In this document: in pieces, positions 1 to 11,400 of the stretch
Numbering within the stretch: the stretch's first letter is position 1
Layout of the letters: each line of letters begins with the position of its first letter
Assembly: GCF_037975245.1 (NCBI RefSeq)
Contig: NC_092569.1
Span: 31,688,668 to 31,752,667, forward strand
Source: Apostichopus japonicus
Lineage: Eukaryota; Echinodermata; Holothuroidea; Aspidochirotida; Stichopodidae
Direction: 5' to 3'
DNA length: 64,000 nucleotides
Made by a program: the position numbers and the translations under genes
The notes under the pieces: generated by a model
Seen by the model: only the letters and a program-made list of their open reading frames with translations
Database searches by the model: none
Told to the model about the DNA's origin: nothing

Positions 1-2102
1 GTGTTTTACGAAGTATTGTGCTATATGTATATAATGACAAGCACAGTTAACAAAGCACTTTTTCTTATTTAAGAATCGATTAATACAATTTCCAACCATG
101 TTTACTGCAAATGAATAGAACAAGTAAGAAAAAAAGGTGTATAATTGTTAACTGATTGATAAAAACATAAAATATTAATGACAACTCTTAATATAGCATT
201 GATACTGATTTGCACTTAAAAATGCCATATTGATAAATTTGTAGGAACGTAGTTACAGATAAGCTATATTTTCATTTGTCTTTCATGAGGTTGTTTTGTC
301 GAGTTTTCTTTGGTTTTTACTCTATTTACACTTCTTCCTTTACTTTTCCCTCTTTTGTTGTATTACTTTCTTTATATTTTGCTATCAATTATGTACAGAG
401 GAGCTGCTGGCTCCTTCAGAGATACTTGTTCAATCCTTGACGTTATACAAGAGTAAAAATGTGTTGAGGGCTCCTCTGGAAAGCAGTGCTTCTGCACTGA
501 GCAGGACTACCCTCATTAAAGATGACAATAATAACAATATTAAAAATAAAAAATAAAAATAAAAAACAAAAAACAAGATAAGTAAAAAAATAAAAAGATT
601 CTGAACACGACAGAACTATCTCTGATAGAACATATTATATTTAACATAATGTTTATAATAGATGTTTGTGTTGAGTGCAGTCACGTATCAAATAACTTCT
701 AATCATGGAAAAATAAAGTAGTTAACATCTTAAAGACAGGTGAGCGATATATTGCCCAAAATTTCATAAGAATAACATGATTATAACATATATGTTACAT
801 ACTTAATATGCTTTACCTTACTGTTGCTAACTTTGGCAACAAGGCCAATCATGTGCAATGCTCTATCTGCATTGATAGTACTACAAGTTAACATTATAAA
901 GTGTATCCTAGTGATAGATGTAACGTTATTTGACTAAACGCCCCTTCAGACAGCACTGATCCCGAATTTAAGTACTTTATCGTATACATTTGACACAGGT
1001 AAAGTATGTTTTAACTGAATCCCTTTGACACGTGCCTCATGTACCATTTACACCGTCCTTCAGGGAATCTGATAACATCACAATTACTGTTTAGGAAATA
1101 AATAAAGCGACATGGACATGGGCATGCAAACTGCATCCGCCGAATCCTTGATGAAATACTTCAACCCTTCGCAATACCCTTGGTGAAATATAACTTGGAA
1201 CTCGTCAAGTGCAAACTGTGGTGAAAATGAAACAACCCTGAACTTTTCACATGAAATCATTGCTGTTTTCATCCAAATATATCCTATATGGCCGGAGAAA
1301 ATACTAACGTTCAAGATGTTTAACTCAGAGACAGATGGTCTAGAACAACTTGTATGACCTTATCATCCATCTGCTTTTAGCAGTTTTTCAGAAGCATCAG
1401 AAATAAATGGCACACAATTACCCCGCAAAAAGGTGTGACACTTCAAAAGGAGGTATGACATAAAATAATCTTAGCTTACTTAATGTTGCCATCAAAATGG
1501 ATAATATCATAGTATAACATCTCACATGATATGTAACTTCAAGTTATGTTTTTCATTTGTGGGAAGTCGGTCAAAACAGCTACTGGGACTCTAACTAGTA
1601 GAAACAGTCACAGCTCAGATGCTGGTACATAATATCGGTAAATACGTAAACCATGAACTGTACACAAAAATTAGGCAAAACAAAAAAAGTGACACACCTG
1701 ACATTGGTGTCAACAAAAACAACACTAAACTCAATTTTTCTGATAAAAACTGTAAATTTAGTTAATTTGTAAAAAAATTGTAAAGTTTGTAAAATGTAAA
1801 AAAACAAAATTGCAAAAATTGTAAAAAAAAGTAAATTTCAGTATGATTGCTGCAAAAGATGTATTAAGTTCTTTGCAAAGTGAATGAAGTCAGATGGTCA
1901 GAGTTCGAATACTGGTTATAATGCTTACCAGTAAATTTGAAAGCTATGCAAGAAATATTGAAGAAAAAAGTAATATTGTCAAATCTGAAACTTGATTAAC
2001 ATCAATACTTATTGACAGCTGTGACTGGAAAAAAAGAAGGAAAAGAGCTCAGCTGGAAACGTTCAGAATATGCCTCACTATTCATATCAAGGTTTTTCCA
2101 TA
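1..2102. other. intergenic DNA downstream of the NERD-NTPase gene
   Basis: AT-rich DNA with no gene I can support. Bases 395-560 (plus strand) look like the tail of an old retroposon: a GC-richer block followed by a run of A-rich ATAATAA/AAATAAA sequence. On the minus strand, 1084-1314 is open and has an acceptor-like pyrimidine stretch before a 43-codon segment, but no donor, homology or partner exon is visible. Bases 1670-1850 are AT-rich and low in complexity. Confidence 0.5.
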
Positions 2103-2190
2103 AAGGTATTGTATGCGTGTATGTATGGGGGTATGAATGCGTGTATGTGTGTATGTATGTATGGGTGTATGTATGTATGTGTATGTATGC
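2103..2190. repeat. GTATGTAT-type microsatellite at a SINE tail
   Basis: Imperfect array of GTATGTAT and GTGTATGT. It directly abuts the tail end of the minus-strand SINE. A shorter similar tract flanks the SINE copy at 42.5 kb, so this is probably the SINE's 3' tail expanded by slippage. Confidence 0.8.
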
Positions 2191-2418
2191 AGTTAAGATC
2201 CTCCTGCAAGCAGGAACTCGCGAAGAAGCCTCATTGGCTTATCAAAGCCGCTAGCTGACCGAAGTCAGCCCCTTACATTCATATTTAACGTCCATAATTA
2301 TGAATTGTTAATTTTCAACAACTCTGTAACTGGACGACATACATTAATCTTGGAGTAACTCGAACCAGGGACCCTTGTGATTGGAAGGCACTGGCGTAAA
2401 CCACTGATCTAACACTCA
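2191..2418 (-). mobile_element. tRNA-derived SINE, full length, overlapping the gene stop codon
   Basis: Minus-strand copy of the SINE also seen at 21475-21716 and 42568-42752. The tRNA-like head is at the high-coordinate end, with an A-box like TTAGATCAGTGG and a B-box like GGTTCGAGTTA. The body includes the CCTGCAAGCAGG palindrome and ends in a GTATGTAT tract. The first bases of the head, GAGTGTTAG, are read in frame by the NERD-NTPase gene as Glu-Cys-stop, so the element provides the end of the reading frame and the start of the 3'UTR. Boundaries are good to a few bases. Confidence 0.85.
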
Positions 2419-5400
2419 CTCATTTCAGCTGGTAGTTCCACTTTCTCTTCATCTATGCCATGCTGCTCTAAAAACATCTCGAGAGTGGTGGGTCTGTTAT
2501 TGAGTGCCTGTTCAATTTCACTATCAGTGACAATGCTCTTGTAAGTTTCTGATTCCATCAGTTTCTTAAACGTCGACTTAGCTTCTTCATCGTGCCAGGT
2601 GAAGTGTACATACTGAGACAAACATCTTGAAATAGCACACGTGGTGAAGCCTAACTTACTGCTACTAAAACTGTGTAACATTGCATTAAGGTCAACGTAT
2701 ATCAAAACCCATGCTTCACAACCAATAAAGGCTGTTTCGTTAGTCAGAAGAATGTTTGGTTTGATAGGTGTGGATTGAGTAGTTTTAGATTCATCCTTCG
2801 GTTTGGTAGAGATATTACTCCCCTCTAGAAAATCCAGTGCATTATCACTTCCTGTGCTAAGAGATCTTGTTAACACATGGGGAACATGTAGGTTCTGATT
2901 ATCAACACGCGCCAAGTCTTTTTCTTGGTCCTGTTTTTGACATGTGTCTTTTTCCTTACTTAAAGTTTTCATAGCAATTGAGGTAGTGCAAATTTTGTCT
3001 TCGACAAAAATGTTAAGTTTGTTACAACTTTCTATGAGAAGCTTTGAAGCTTCTTTCTCACACTTACTGTCTGTGACAGCAGTAAGAAGCATGACAATGG
3101 AACCAGGCCATTTATCCTTTGTTGTTAACTGATCTCTTACAGTTAGGACGCCCAGCTTGATAAAAAGTCTTCTCAATGTTTCAGTCATTCTAATTTGGCT
3201 GCAATCACAGTTCAAACAGTTAACATTTGGATTAGTAACAGATTCAGAGCTTGTTATTCGGCACACACATTTTGGGACCCGGTACAAAAGCGGTCTAGGG
3301 CCAGGTGGAATGTCTCCCATCTCTGTATCAACATGACCATCACTCATTGACTCTTCAAATAGTTTGTGAAGTTTCTTGGTATTAAATGGTACTCTCAGAT
3401 TTTGTCTCAGATACATGAAGTTAAAGCTTTCAGGACATTCACTCTGGACCCAGTCCGGATCCTGATTGTTTTTCACATCCACTCTAAATGAATGGGTCGC
3501 AATAGAAAACCAAAAAGTTTTGATTGACTTTCCAAGTTTGCTACCTTCTTTATCTTTGACTAATTCTTCAAGGAACTCTTTAAATTTGGTTAGCAAGTTC
3601 AAGGGTATTTCATCTAAGAAGATATGCAGCTCCGACATTTCCGATGCTCTACATTGAATGGCCGCTCCTAAAGTTTGTGCTAAATCAATTCCTGGTTTTA
3701 AATTTGGGGTACTCTCAAGAAAATCTTTCGCCATAAAATATTCAATGTGATCGAAATAACTTCGACCTGCCTTACTCTCACTGCCAGTTAGTTTTTTCAG
3801 GTGTCTCATTGAGAGATCAGGCTGGTCAAGATTTATATGTTCACCATCAACAGTAATATCTGTACAAGATACCATGAAAACACTCTTGTGAGCGTTTCTT
3901 TCATTCTTCTGGATTTTTTCCTTCGCAATCTCTCTTGCCTTAAAGACTAACATCAGACTTTTGCCTGTGCCATAGTCTCCAGCCAGAGCCTGATATGGGA
4001 TGTTTTCACTCTTGAGAAGTGTCTTCTGATCCTCAGTAAGTAAACTGAAAAACATTTCGCTCCCAACTGCCCTAATCCCTTTGGACAGCAAGTACGGAGC
4101 TTCTATCATATGTGTCAATCCATAAAACCTTTCTACAAGCCTGCAATAGTCATTATCTTGAATGGAAAATTCATTGGTTTTTGGGATACCTATGAATTTG
4201 TCAAGTTTTCTCACATCAGTCTTGACTTGTAACAGATCGCATTTTGTTATGATACGGCTGCTATCTAGATGGCACAGTCCTATGTTTCTCAACCTAGAGC
4301 AATGGGTGTATGGAAGAGCCAAGAGTAATGTGACAGGAATATTCTTATCACCCAGCCAATCGCGATTCATTTCAAACATGACCCATTCATCCTTTTCGAG
4401 TTGCTCCTTCGCTTTGCGCAGCCCCTTTTTCAGATTAGTACCCGCTGCATGAATTGCCTTGACCTCGATCAAGATGATCCCTAAATGTCGAGAAAATATG
4501 ACGATGTCAATCTCGCCTTTGCTAAGGGTGATAAGGGTGATAGATTTGTGACCTTCACCATTGTTGATGTCAGAATATTTATAATTGGTCAATATACACA
4601 ATGGTACCTCATGAACCTTAGACCAACGTTGCAGGCTTTGAGCAATGTCATCAATGGCCTGCTTCTCTCCCAACATACCTGAACATTTATCAAAACTTTT
4701 CCTTTTTCTGTCTAAATTAACCCTTTCATGATGCTCTTCCTCTCCTCTACTGACCACACTCTCCTTTCCGTCTAATTGCCCGGATGAAGCATTGCCATTT
4801 GATACCTCACTAACAACTCCCTGAGCAGTTTGTTCCAAGTTTCTATCGTCTTTACCCTTTCCCTTGAAGCCAGTCCCTCTCCCCCCTGATGCTATTTTAT
4901 TTCCAATCTTCTTAGCAAATGTTGTAAATTTATTTTTCATCCCTTGCCCCTCTTTCCCTTCACCATTTCTCCATTCACATTTACCTCTTCCTCCACCCCT
5001 ACGTGATACACCTTGACTCGTTGTCCCAGTTTGCCGTTCCACGTCAGTGACATCACTGCTCTGTTCTCCTAATGCTTCCCTCTGTGTACTATCACTTGGC
5101 AGTCTCTGTGAAGATGTGACTGTTGATTCATTGTCTGCCTGTCTTCCTTTGTTGTTCTGCTTGCCTTGGCTGCCACCTCTCCCTTTACCTTTCTTCTGCT
5201 GTGATCCTTTCTCCAGCCATGTTTTATTCACTTCACCCGATTTCCTGTCCCTTTTTTTATTCATCACTAAGGGATACCGAAACGTCTTATTGAGTAAATC
5301 TTGCTCTTTCAGACGAGTTTGCGATGCCTGTTCAAATTCTTTCTGATCCTGCTCCATAGAGCAACCACTAGAAATGATGACGATTTTATCAAACAGCGGT

Positions 5401-5456
5401 CGTCTCAAAATGAGAGGGTCTGGAGGCACGTAAAAACCTTCACATACATAACATTT
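2409..5456 (-). CDS. exon 27 (last): basic linker, NERD nuclease-like domain, SF1 helicase-like NTPase
   Basis: Codes for residues 887-1901. It opens with KCYVC after a strong pyrimidine-tract acceptor, so the reading frame begins 27 nt before the first in-frame GTG. Residues about 955-1140 are a Lys/Gly/Arg/Gln-rich linker with RGG-like pieces. The NERD core shows GEK near 1149, GEIDIVIF with Asp1203, and LIEVKA with Glu1217 and Lys1219, the expected catalytic Asp, Glu and Lys. The NTPase shows Walker A GDYGTGKS (1379-1386), Walker [10 protein letters not shown] (1496-1504), a motif III-like FWFSIATHS (1534-1542), motif IV-like QNLRVP (1571-1576), motif V-like [10 protein letters not shown] (about 1798-1807) and a weak motif [13 protein letters not shown] Cys cluster, CVC...CLNCDC, sits at 1616-1638. 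The stop TAG lies in a SINE. Confidence 0.9.
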   Translation of the reverse strand, partial: KCYVCEGFYVPPDPLILRRPLFDKIVIISSGCSMEQDQKEFEQASQTRLKEQDLLNKTFRYPLVMNKKRDRKSGEVNKTWLEKGSQQKKGKGRGGSQGKQNNKGRQADNESTVTSSQRLPSDSTQREALGEQSSDVTDVERQTGTTSQGVSRRGGGRGKCEWRNGEGKEGQGMKNKFTTFAKKIGNKIASGGRGTGFKGKGKDDRNLEQTAQGVVSEVSNGNASSGQLDGKESVVSRGEEEHHERVNLDRKRKSFDKCSGMLGEKQAIDDIAQSLQRWSKVHEVPLCILTNYKYSDINNGEGHKSITLITLSKGEIDIVIFSRHLGIILIEVKAIHAAGTNLKKGLRKAKEQLEKDEWVMFEMNRDWLGDKNIPVTLLLALPYTHCSRLRNIGLCHLDSSRIITKCDLLQVKTDVRKLDKFIGIPKTNEFSIQDNDYCRLVERFYGLTHMIEAPYLLSKGIRAVGSEMFFSLLTEDQKTLLKSENIPYQALAGDYGTGKSLMLVFKAREIAKEKIQKNERNAHKSVFMVSCTDITVDGEHINLDQPDLSMRHLKKLTGSESKAGRSYFDHIEYFMAKDFLESTPNLKPGIDLAQTLGAAIQCRASEMSELHIFLDEIPLNLLTKFKEFLEELVKDKEGSKLGKSIKTFWFSIATHSFRVDVKNNQDPDWVQSECPESFNFMYLRQNLRVPFNTKKLHKLFEESMSDGHVDTEMGDIPPGPRPLLYRVPKCVCRITSSESVTNPNVNCLNCDCSQIRMTETLRRLFIKLGVLTVRDQLTTKDKWPGSIVMLLTAVTDSKCEKEASKLLIESCNKLNIFVEDKICTTSIAMKTLSKEKDTCQKQDQEKDLARVDNQNLHVPHVLTRSLSTGSDNALDFLEGSNISTKPKDESKTTQSTPIKPNILLTNETAFIGCEAWVLIYVDLNAMLHSFSSSKLGFTTCAISRCLSQYVHFTWHDEEAKSTFKKLMESETYKSIVTDSEIEQALNNRPTTLEMFLEQHGIDEEKVELPAEMSEC

Positions 5457-8400
5457 CTGAAGAGAGGAAAAAAAGTAGCTTCAAGTTACTAACTAAGATT
5501 ACAAGAATAGCAAGTAGTTATTTGTACTCGTTCAAAAAGATTAACCCCGAAAGTACAACACGACAAGTCTTACCGTACGTTGTTCTTCTGAGAGGTGGTC
5601 TTTAATGCACTCCATAGCTTCTTGATGTTTCTTAGCTGCCGTAGAATCTATTTTCACATCTGTACAATGGAGAAGCTTCTCATGACAGTCCTACAATAAG
5701 ACCAGGAGAAAATGATTCTCACATCATATTGAAAAGAGGTCTAAATATAATGTATAAATTTTAATGAGATCTCTACATATGATACTCATATCTGTAAACT
5801 TGAAAATATATTCAATTCAATTATAGCATACCATAGATATTGTGACTTTTGTAGACAGATGTTACAAAACTTGCCTATACTTTAAGGTATAATCCCACCG
5901 ATAAATACTTCACTAGATAATACATTCAAGTCTCCTTCAAATTAATTACAGACTTCTCAAACAAAAACCTATCAATCAAAACAAAACAAGATGGCTCTGT
6001 ATTACAGTGAATTAAAAGTTGGCTGCAAAATGAGTACACAGGTCTACCACAAAGATGAAACAAAAATGATGACAAAATACCAATTAATATGCATAATCAA
6101 GAACAAAGGTTTCCAACGTACTTTACATTCCAGGCCTGCTTTCCAGATATTTTTGATAAGAAGCTTAGCTTCTTCGTCAGCTGTATTAACATCCCCATCA
6201 TAGGTGGCTTGGCATCCCTCTGCCTATTGACATGAATATTAAAGGACATGAAAGTTGGGAAAGTTATAGGGTCATTTTTATACTTCTTTCAGCTTGAATG
6301 TAACTGATTTATTTCTGAAATGATTTGTAAGACAAACATCGGAGACTGTAGCTGCCTTTAAAAATTGTTTGATGTACTTCCCACATCATCCAAACGAAAA
6401 ATGAAAAAAATTAGATCAAAATAAGTATTTTCAGAAGGAAAAAAATAATGAAAAAAGAAAACAAAAAGTACATACACAAAATCACTTGGACACATGCAAA
6501 CCTGCATGAAAAAGGGATTAATTATACAGTTATAAAAGTCACAAATGATCCCTCTCTACCTGACAATTTTTTGTTTTATCACAGATGTGCTTGATTCGTT
6601 CTTGATCGACTTGGTTGAGAGCAGAGTTATCCTGTAACTTCTTTAGAGTGGTCATACAATCCATCCACTGGTGACATTCCTACATAACAAAGACAAAACT
6701 AAGTTAAAAAACAAACAAAATATCTTGCAATTTGAAAATGAGAAAAATAAAAGTAGCAAGGACTGGTAGTTGACAGAGTAGGAATACTGATTGTTTATAA
6801 CACTGTATGTATTGAAAATTTCGCTCCCCTGAGACCTTCTTCACCAAGTGCTGTCGTTGAAGTGAAAAGTATATACAAGTGAAATGAACACAGAAGTTTA
6901 GGGAGTGACAATAATAAAGATAATCTAAGAACATCAAACAGTTTGGAGATAAACAATACAATTAACTGTGGTGAGTCTGTGAGGAAAGGATATATATATA
7001 TATATAACAAGATCATATCAAAAGCAACCCCGGAGATCAGGGAAATAACTGTCCCTTCAGCGATATAATCTACAAAGCAAAAAAGGTCAGTTACTGGTCA
7101 AGAGACAGCCATACAAATCGGTCTGGCTAGTAGAAGCTTCAAGGCAATGTACAACAACCACACCAAATCTTTTTGCAAGGAATGTGCCAACAAGAAACTG
7201 AGCTCTCAAAGCATATCTGGGACTTAACAACAGGAAATAAAATATATCAATCTATTTCTTGGGAAATCCTAACGCACTCTATTACACATAAGCGCAGCTC
7301 CGACCAGTGTAATCTCTGTATGGAAGAAAAGTTCTTCATATTAAGAAGCTGAGCCGACAAAAGCTACAACTCAATCAACAAGCGTAGCAAATTTGTGTCC
7401 AAATATTGTCATGGCAATCATATATTTATAGGTTGAGACTAGTTGAGACTAGTGGAACACTAGTAGTTGTTACTCGGAGTTTCACACGTTGAGCGATCAT
7501 CACACAACTGTTAGCGCCAAGTTATACTCCTGGAATATATAGACAAATCGTCGGGATTACCAGGGATTATAGGATTATTGCTGTATTTGCCCCTTTGTTC
7601 TGCGTCTTCTCTTTTGTCTGCATTCTGTTGGTAGGATTATCCGTCGTGTGTGGTCCCTTTGGCAGTGTTTGGTGGTTGGGTTGGGTGTGTTGCCCCTTCT
7701 TCAACGTTCTCTCTTTTGTCGGTGTTCTTTTGGCAGGGTTACCTGTTGTGTGTGGTTCCTTTGTCGGTGTTTGGTGGTTGGGCTGGAGTTGCTTATGTAG
7801 AACTAGTTTCAATGGCTGTACTTCTACTGTATATGAGTTCCAGGGGTTTGTTTAGGAGGGTTTGTTTGTCTGCGTAGATGATGGTGAGTTTTGCTGGGAG
7901 ACAGATGTTGCATCGCTTTGACTCGTTGTTGTAGGCTTTTGCCCTACTGGCGATTGACCAATTGATGGTGAATGGCTGGTTGTTCTGCTTCAGCTGCCAG
8001 ATGTGCTTCGAGAGTTTGGTTGCGTTTTGGTGTTTTTGGTGGTTGAACAACTGCATGTGGTTGCCATATCTGAGCTTGAAAGGGGGTTCTGTTAGACCTA
8101 TGTAAGTCTTGCAGTTGTAGGTGTCTTTGACTTTGGCCTAGTAGATGCCTGGCAGTTTCCATTTAGGGGGAATGTATCCTTTTGTCAGCAGTTTCAAGCT
8201 TCCTTTTCTTTCGTTGTGTGGGTGGTTGATATGTAATTGTTGTGTCTTTTGACGATGCTGGTGATATTGGTCATGCAGCTATAACTAACTTTCACAGTGT
8301 TTCTGTTGAATATCTTGTGTAGTTTTGATGCCTCCAATGTTCGTGGCTACATTGCTGCTGAAAGGGGGGTTGAACCAGATGATGTTGCACCTTCTGTTAC

Positions 8401-11400
8401 GGTTGTTCTTGGTTACTTGGTTGGCGATGTATGATATGCCCTCAATATAGTTGCTTGATTTGAGTGCTTCCTCGTAGCATGGTGAGGCTTTCTTGAAGAT
8501 CTCCTCGTCATGTGAGATGGCGGAGATGCGTCTGCTAATTGAGGCTGGTAGGGATCTGGTGATGCTGGGAGGATTGTTGGATTGTCTGTGGATGAACAGT
8601 GGAAGGTCATTGGGCTTTCTGTAAGGGCAGTGTTTTCGGGTGTTGAGGTTGAAGGTTACGTTCAGGAAGTTGGTGATCTTTATGTTGCAATGGATGGTGA
8701 TGTTGAGCCCCAGTACTTTGAATAAGTTGGTCAGGTGTTTTCTTATCTAGTTTATTTTGCTTGCACTGGTGTTTTTGAGACTGCTAGGCCATAGCTCCTG
8801 TATAGATGTATACATTCCTTCCCATATTCTTTTGCTAGGGTGTTTAGGATGTAGAGTCCTACGAGCTTGCATACCTTGGCTCCATCGTATAGCTACCCAT
8901 GGTGAAATCAAAGAGGTCGTTGTGTCCTATCTTCATCCAAGGTGTATCATTATCAAATAGGAGTGACTTCTCGGGGTGCATGATGATCTGGATGTCTTGG
9001 TTGGAGATGTAGGTGTGCTCTTAAGCCATAGCTATGGCTTTTTCCAGTAGGCTTCTTGTTATGGAAGGGTATAGAACTCAACAATGTCAAAGCTGATGAA
9101 GGTGTGTTTCTCTTTGTTTGGTATGATCCTGAACCATTCTATGACATATGACATGCTCCATCATTTGATTGACCTTTGTGGCGGTCCTTACAGAGTTGTT
9201 TATCCTGTCTATGATGACCTTGCTTATGAGTCTAGTCTCTTTGCCAGGTTGATGGGCCTGCCTAGGAGGCTGTTCTCGAAGTTGTTCTTGTGGTCTTTCA
9301 GGGTGATGAAGGCTTGCTTGGTGCCCATGGATTCCATGCGGTCATCCATCTCTAGTTTCTCGGCTATGGTTTTAGCTTCAGCGTTGATTCGGTTGACAGA
9401 TGCCATGGTAGTCATCTGGTAATTCTTTGATATTTATTGCCTGAGTTTTTTGTGCAGCTGGATGTCTATCTCGTATAGGTTTCTGGTTTTGTTGGCCGAG
9501 ATGAGCAGTTTGGTGGATTGCTGAATCCTGCTGACGTCTTTTCTGAGTGTGTCCTGAAACTGGTTGTTGACTTTTTGAATTTTATGGCCTCGATCATTCG
9601 GAGCAAGTCGTCCTCAAACGACTTCAGTTCTTCGATCTGTGGTATATTTTCAGCTTTCTTCAGTCCTGTCTTTTTCTTGTCTATAATCTGCCAATATATT
9701 TGTCAAATTGAAGTTCTTTTTCTTCTTCTTCGTTTTTGTCCTTCATATTATTACTATTTTTCAACTGTACTGTGTGCTGATGTTTTCTTATGTACCATTT
9801 TACGCGAAATAAATTTGAAAATTGAATTGAATTTGAACATGTTCTTGATATGTGCATCTGAACCTCCCACATATATCCTGTGGGGAATGTATCATGGTGT
9901 TGTGCAGCTGTACACCTTCCACATACATTGCAGTGCGGGTTCCATATGTTTTATGTATATGCCTGTCACAGCTAGCTGTGTACATGGAACACTTTTCAAG
10001 ATTTTGTGATTATCGCTATACATGCAGCTTGCACATATACTAGTCCCAATCACATCAGTTGGGGCATAAATATGTAAGTATTGCACGTACAGAGAGATCC
10101 ATTAATGTTATGTAGGATACATATCATGTTGCATGTGACATACAGCAGGACATCTCAATTAATTAGTAAAGATGTTAATTACCTTGCATTGAGTTGAGGC
10201 TGGCAAGATGCTTTCACACAGAATTTTTCGTAAATTGCTCGACAAAACCTTTCCTTCTTGTAAAGTCTTTCTGACTTTAATCTGATCCATAAGCATATCA
10301 CAGCCCTGTGAAGTAATCAATTAGTAACTTTCATATAGTATTATAATTGAACAGCTTGGAAGAATGTGAAACATCTTGTACTAATATGATCCATGAGCAT
10401 ATCACAGCCCTGTATGTCTTGTTCAATGAGAATATCTTAAAGTAATGTATACAGATGTGAACAATGGAAATTGCAAATAGGAAGAATTCACATTTAAACT
10501 GCTGTTTGAAAAATCATGAAAGGGAAACCTTGACACATCAAGGTCTTGATACTTGAAAATAAAATAGTTCCTAAGATTCAACTTCTGCAATTCATCCCAA
10601 AAGGTTTGATTTTGTCCGATAATTTAAGATGACCACTCCCTATCTTGCTGGCAGTAGATGATTAATGCAAACATGGAAATATACTGTGAATTAAAGATCA
10701 CCAGTGTTACCACATTGGTACTTCCACTTCTTTTGCAGAATTAATTCATTCTCATCTTTTTTGTATGGTCAATGCTGCATACATCTTTTAAAGACAATTC
10801 TGAAGGTTTATAACACTGCTGATCAATTTACTAACAGCAGAATTAATTTTACATATATTTTACATACATTTTACATATATTTTACATATTTTTTACATAT
10901 ATTTACATATATTTTACATATGTTTAACATACCTTACAAGCATTTTGCATGATGATTTTTTTCAAAATGTCAATTTGATTTTGATCTATCTCTAGAGAAG
11001 CACAGTCTTTGAGAGCTTTGCTGATATCGTCCAACATCGGAGTTTCGCAAAGCTAAACAGAAAAGAAACAATGAATGCACATTATGTGCCACTGTGCTGT
11101 TGACAACTTCACTGAACCTACCAAGTATGAAATACTCAAAGCAATTCTTTTCTTGCAAGAAAGAAAAAAAATCGTTGCTCTATTCCAGTTTGTTTAAATT
11201 ACGTCCCCAATCATTTTAATTTCTGTTGTTCATTTAATACTCACGTTTATACAATGCTATAACCTTCAAAACACGAAATTAGTATCCCTGATGCAACTTC
11301 TTACACCTACACCTACTATTTAGTTAAAGATGGTCCTTCTCAGTACCAGTTGCAAAAAGCAAAAAGTAAACGCACAAATGTTTGACAGCTAATTATACTC

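Noticed and set aside
296-556. 86-aa plus-strand frame as a small gene
   Set aside because: It is low in complexity, starts at a non-ATG codon and ends in an A-rich retroposon-like tail.
1084-1314. 76-aa minus-strand frame as a gene
   Set aside because: There is an acceptor-like stretch inside it, but no donor, no homology I recognise and no joining exon.
9518-10009. 163-aa plus-strand frame
   Set aside because: It overlaps the antisense of the Penelope remnant and continues into AT-rich intron; no domain is visible.
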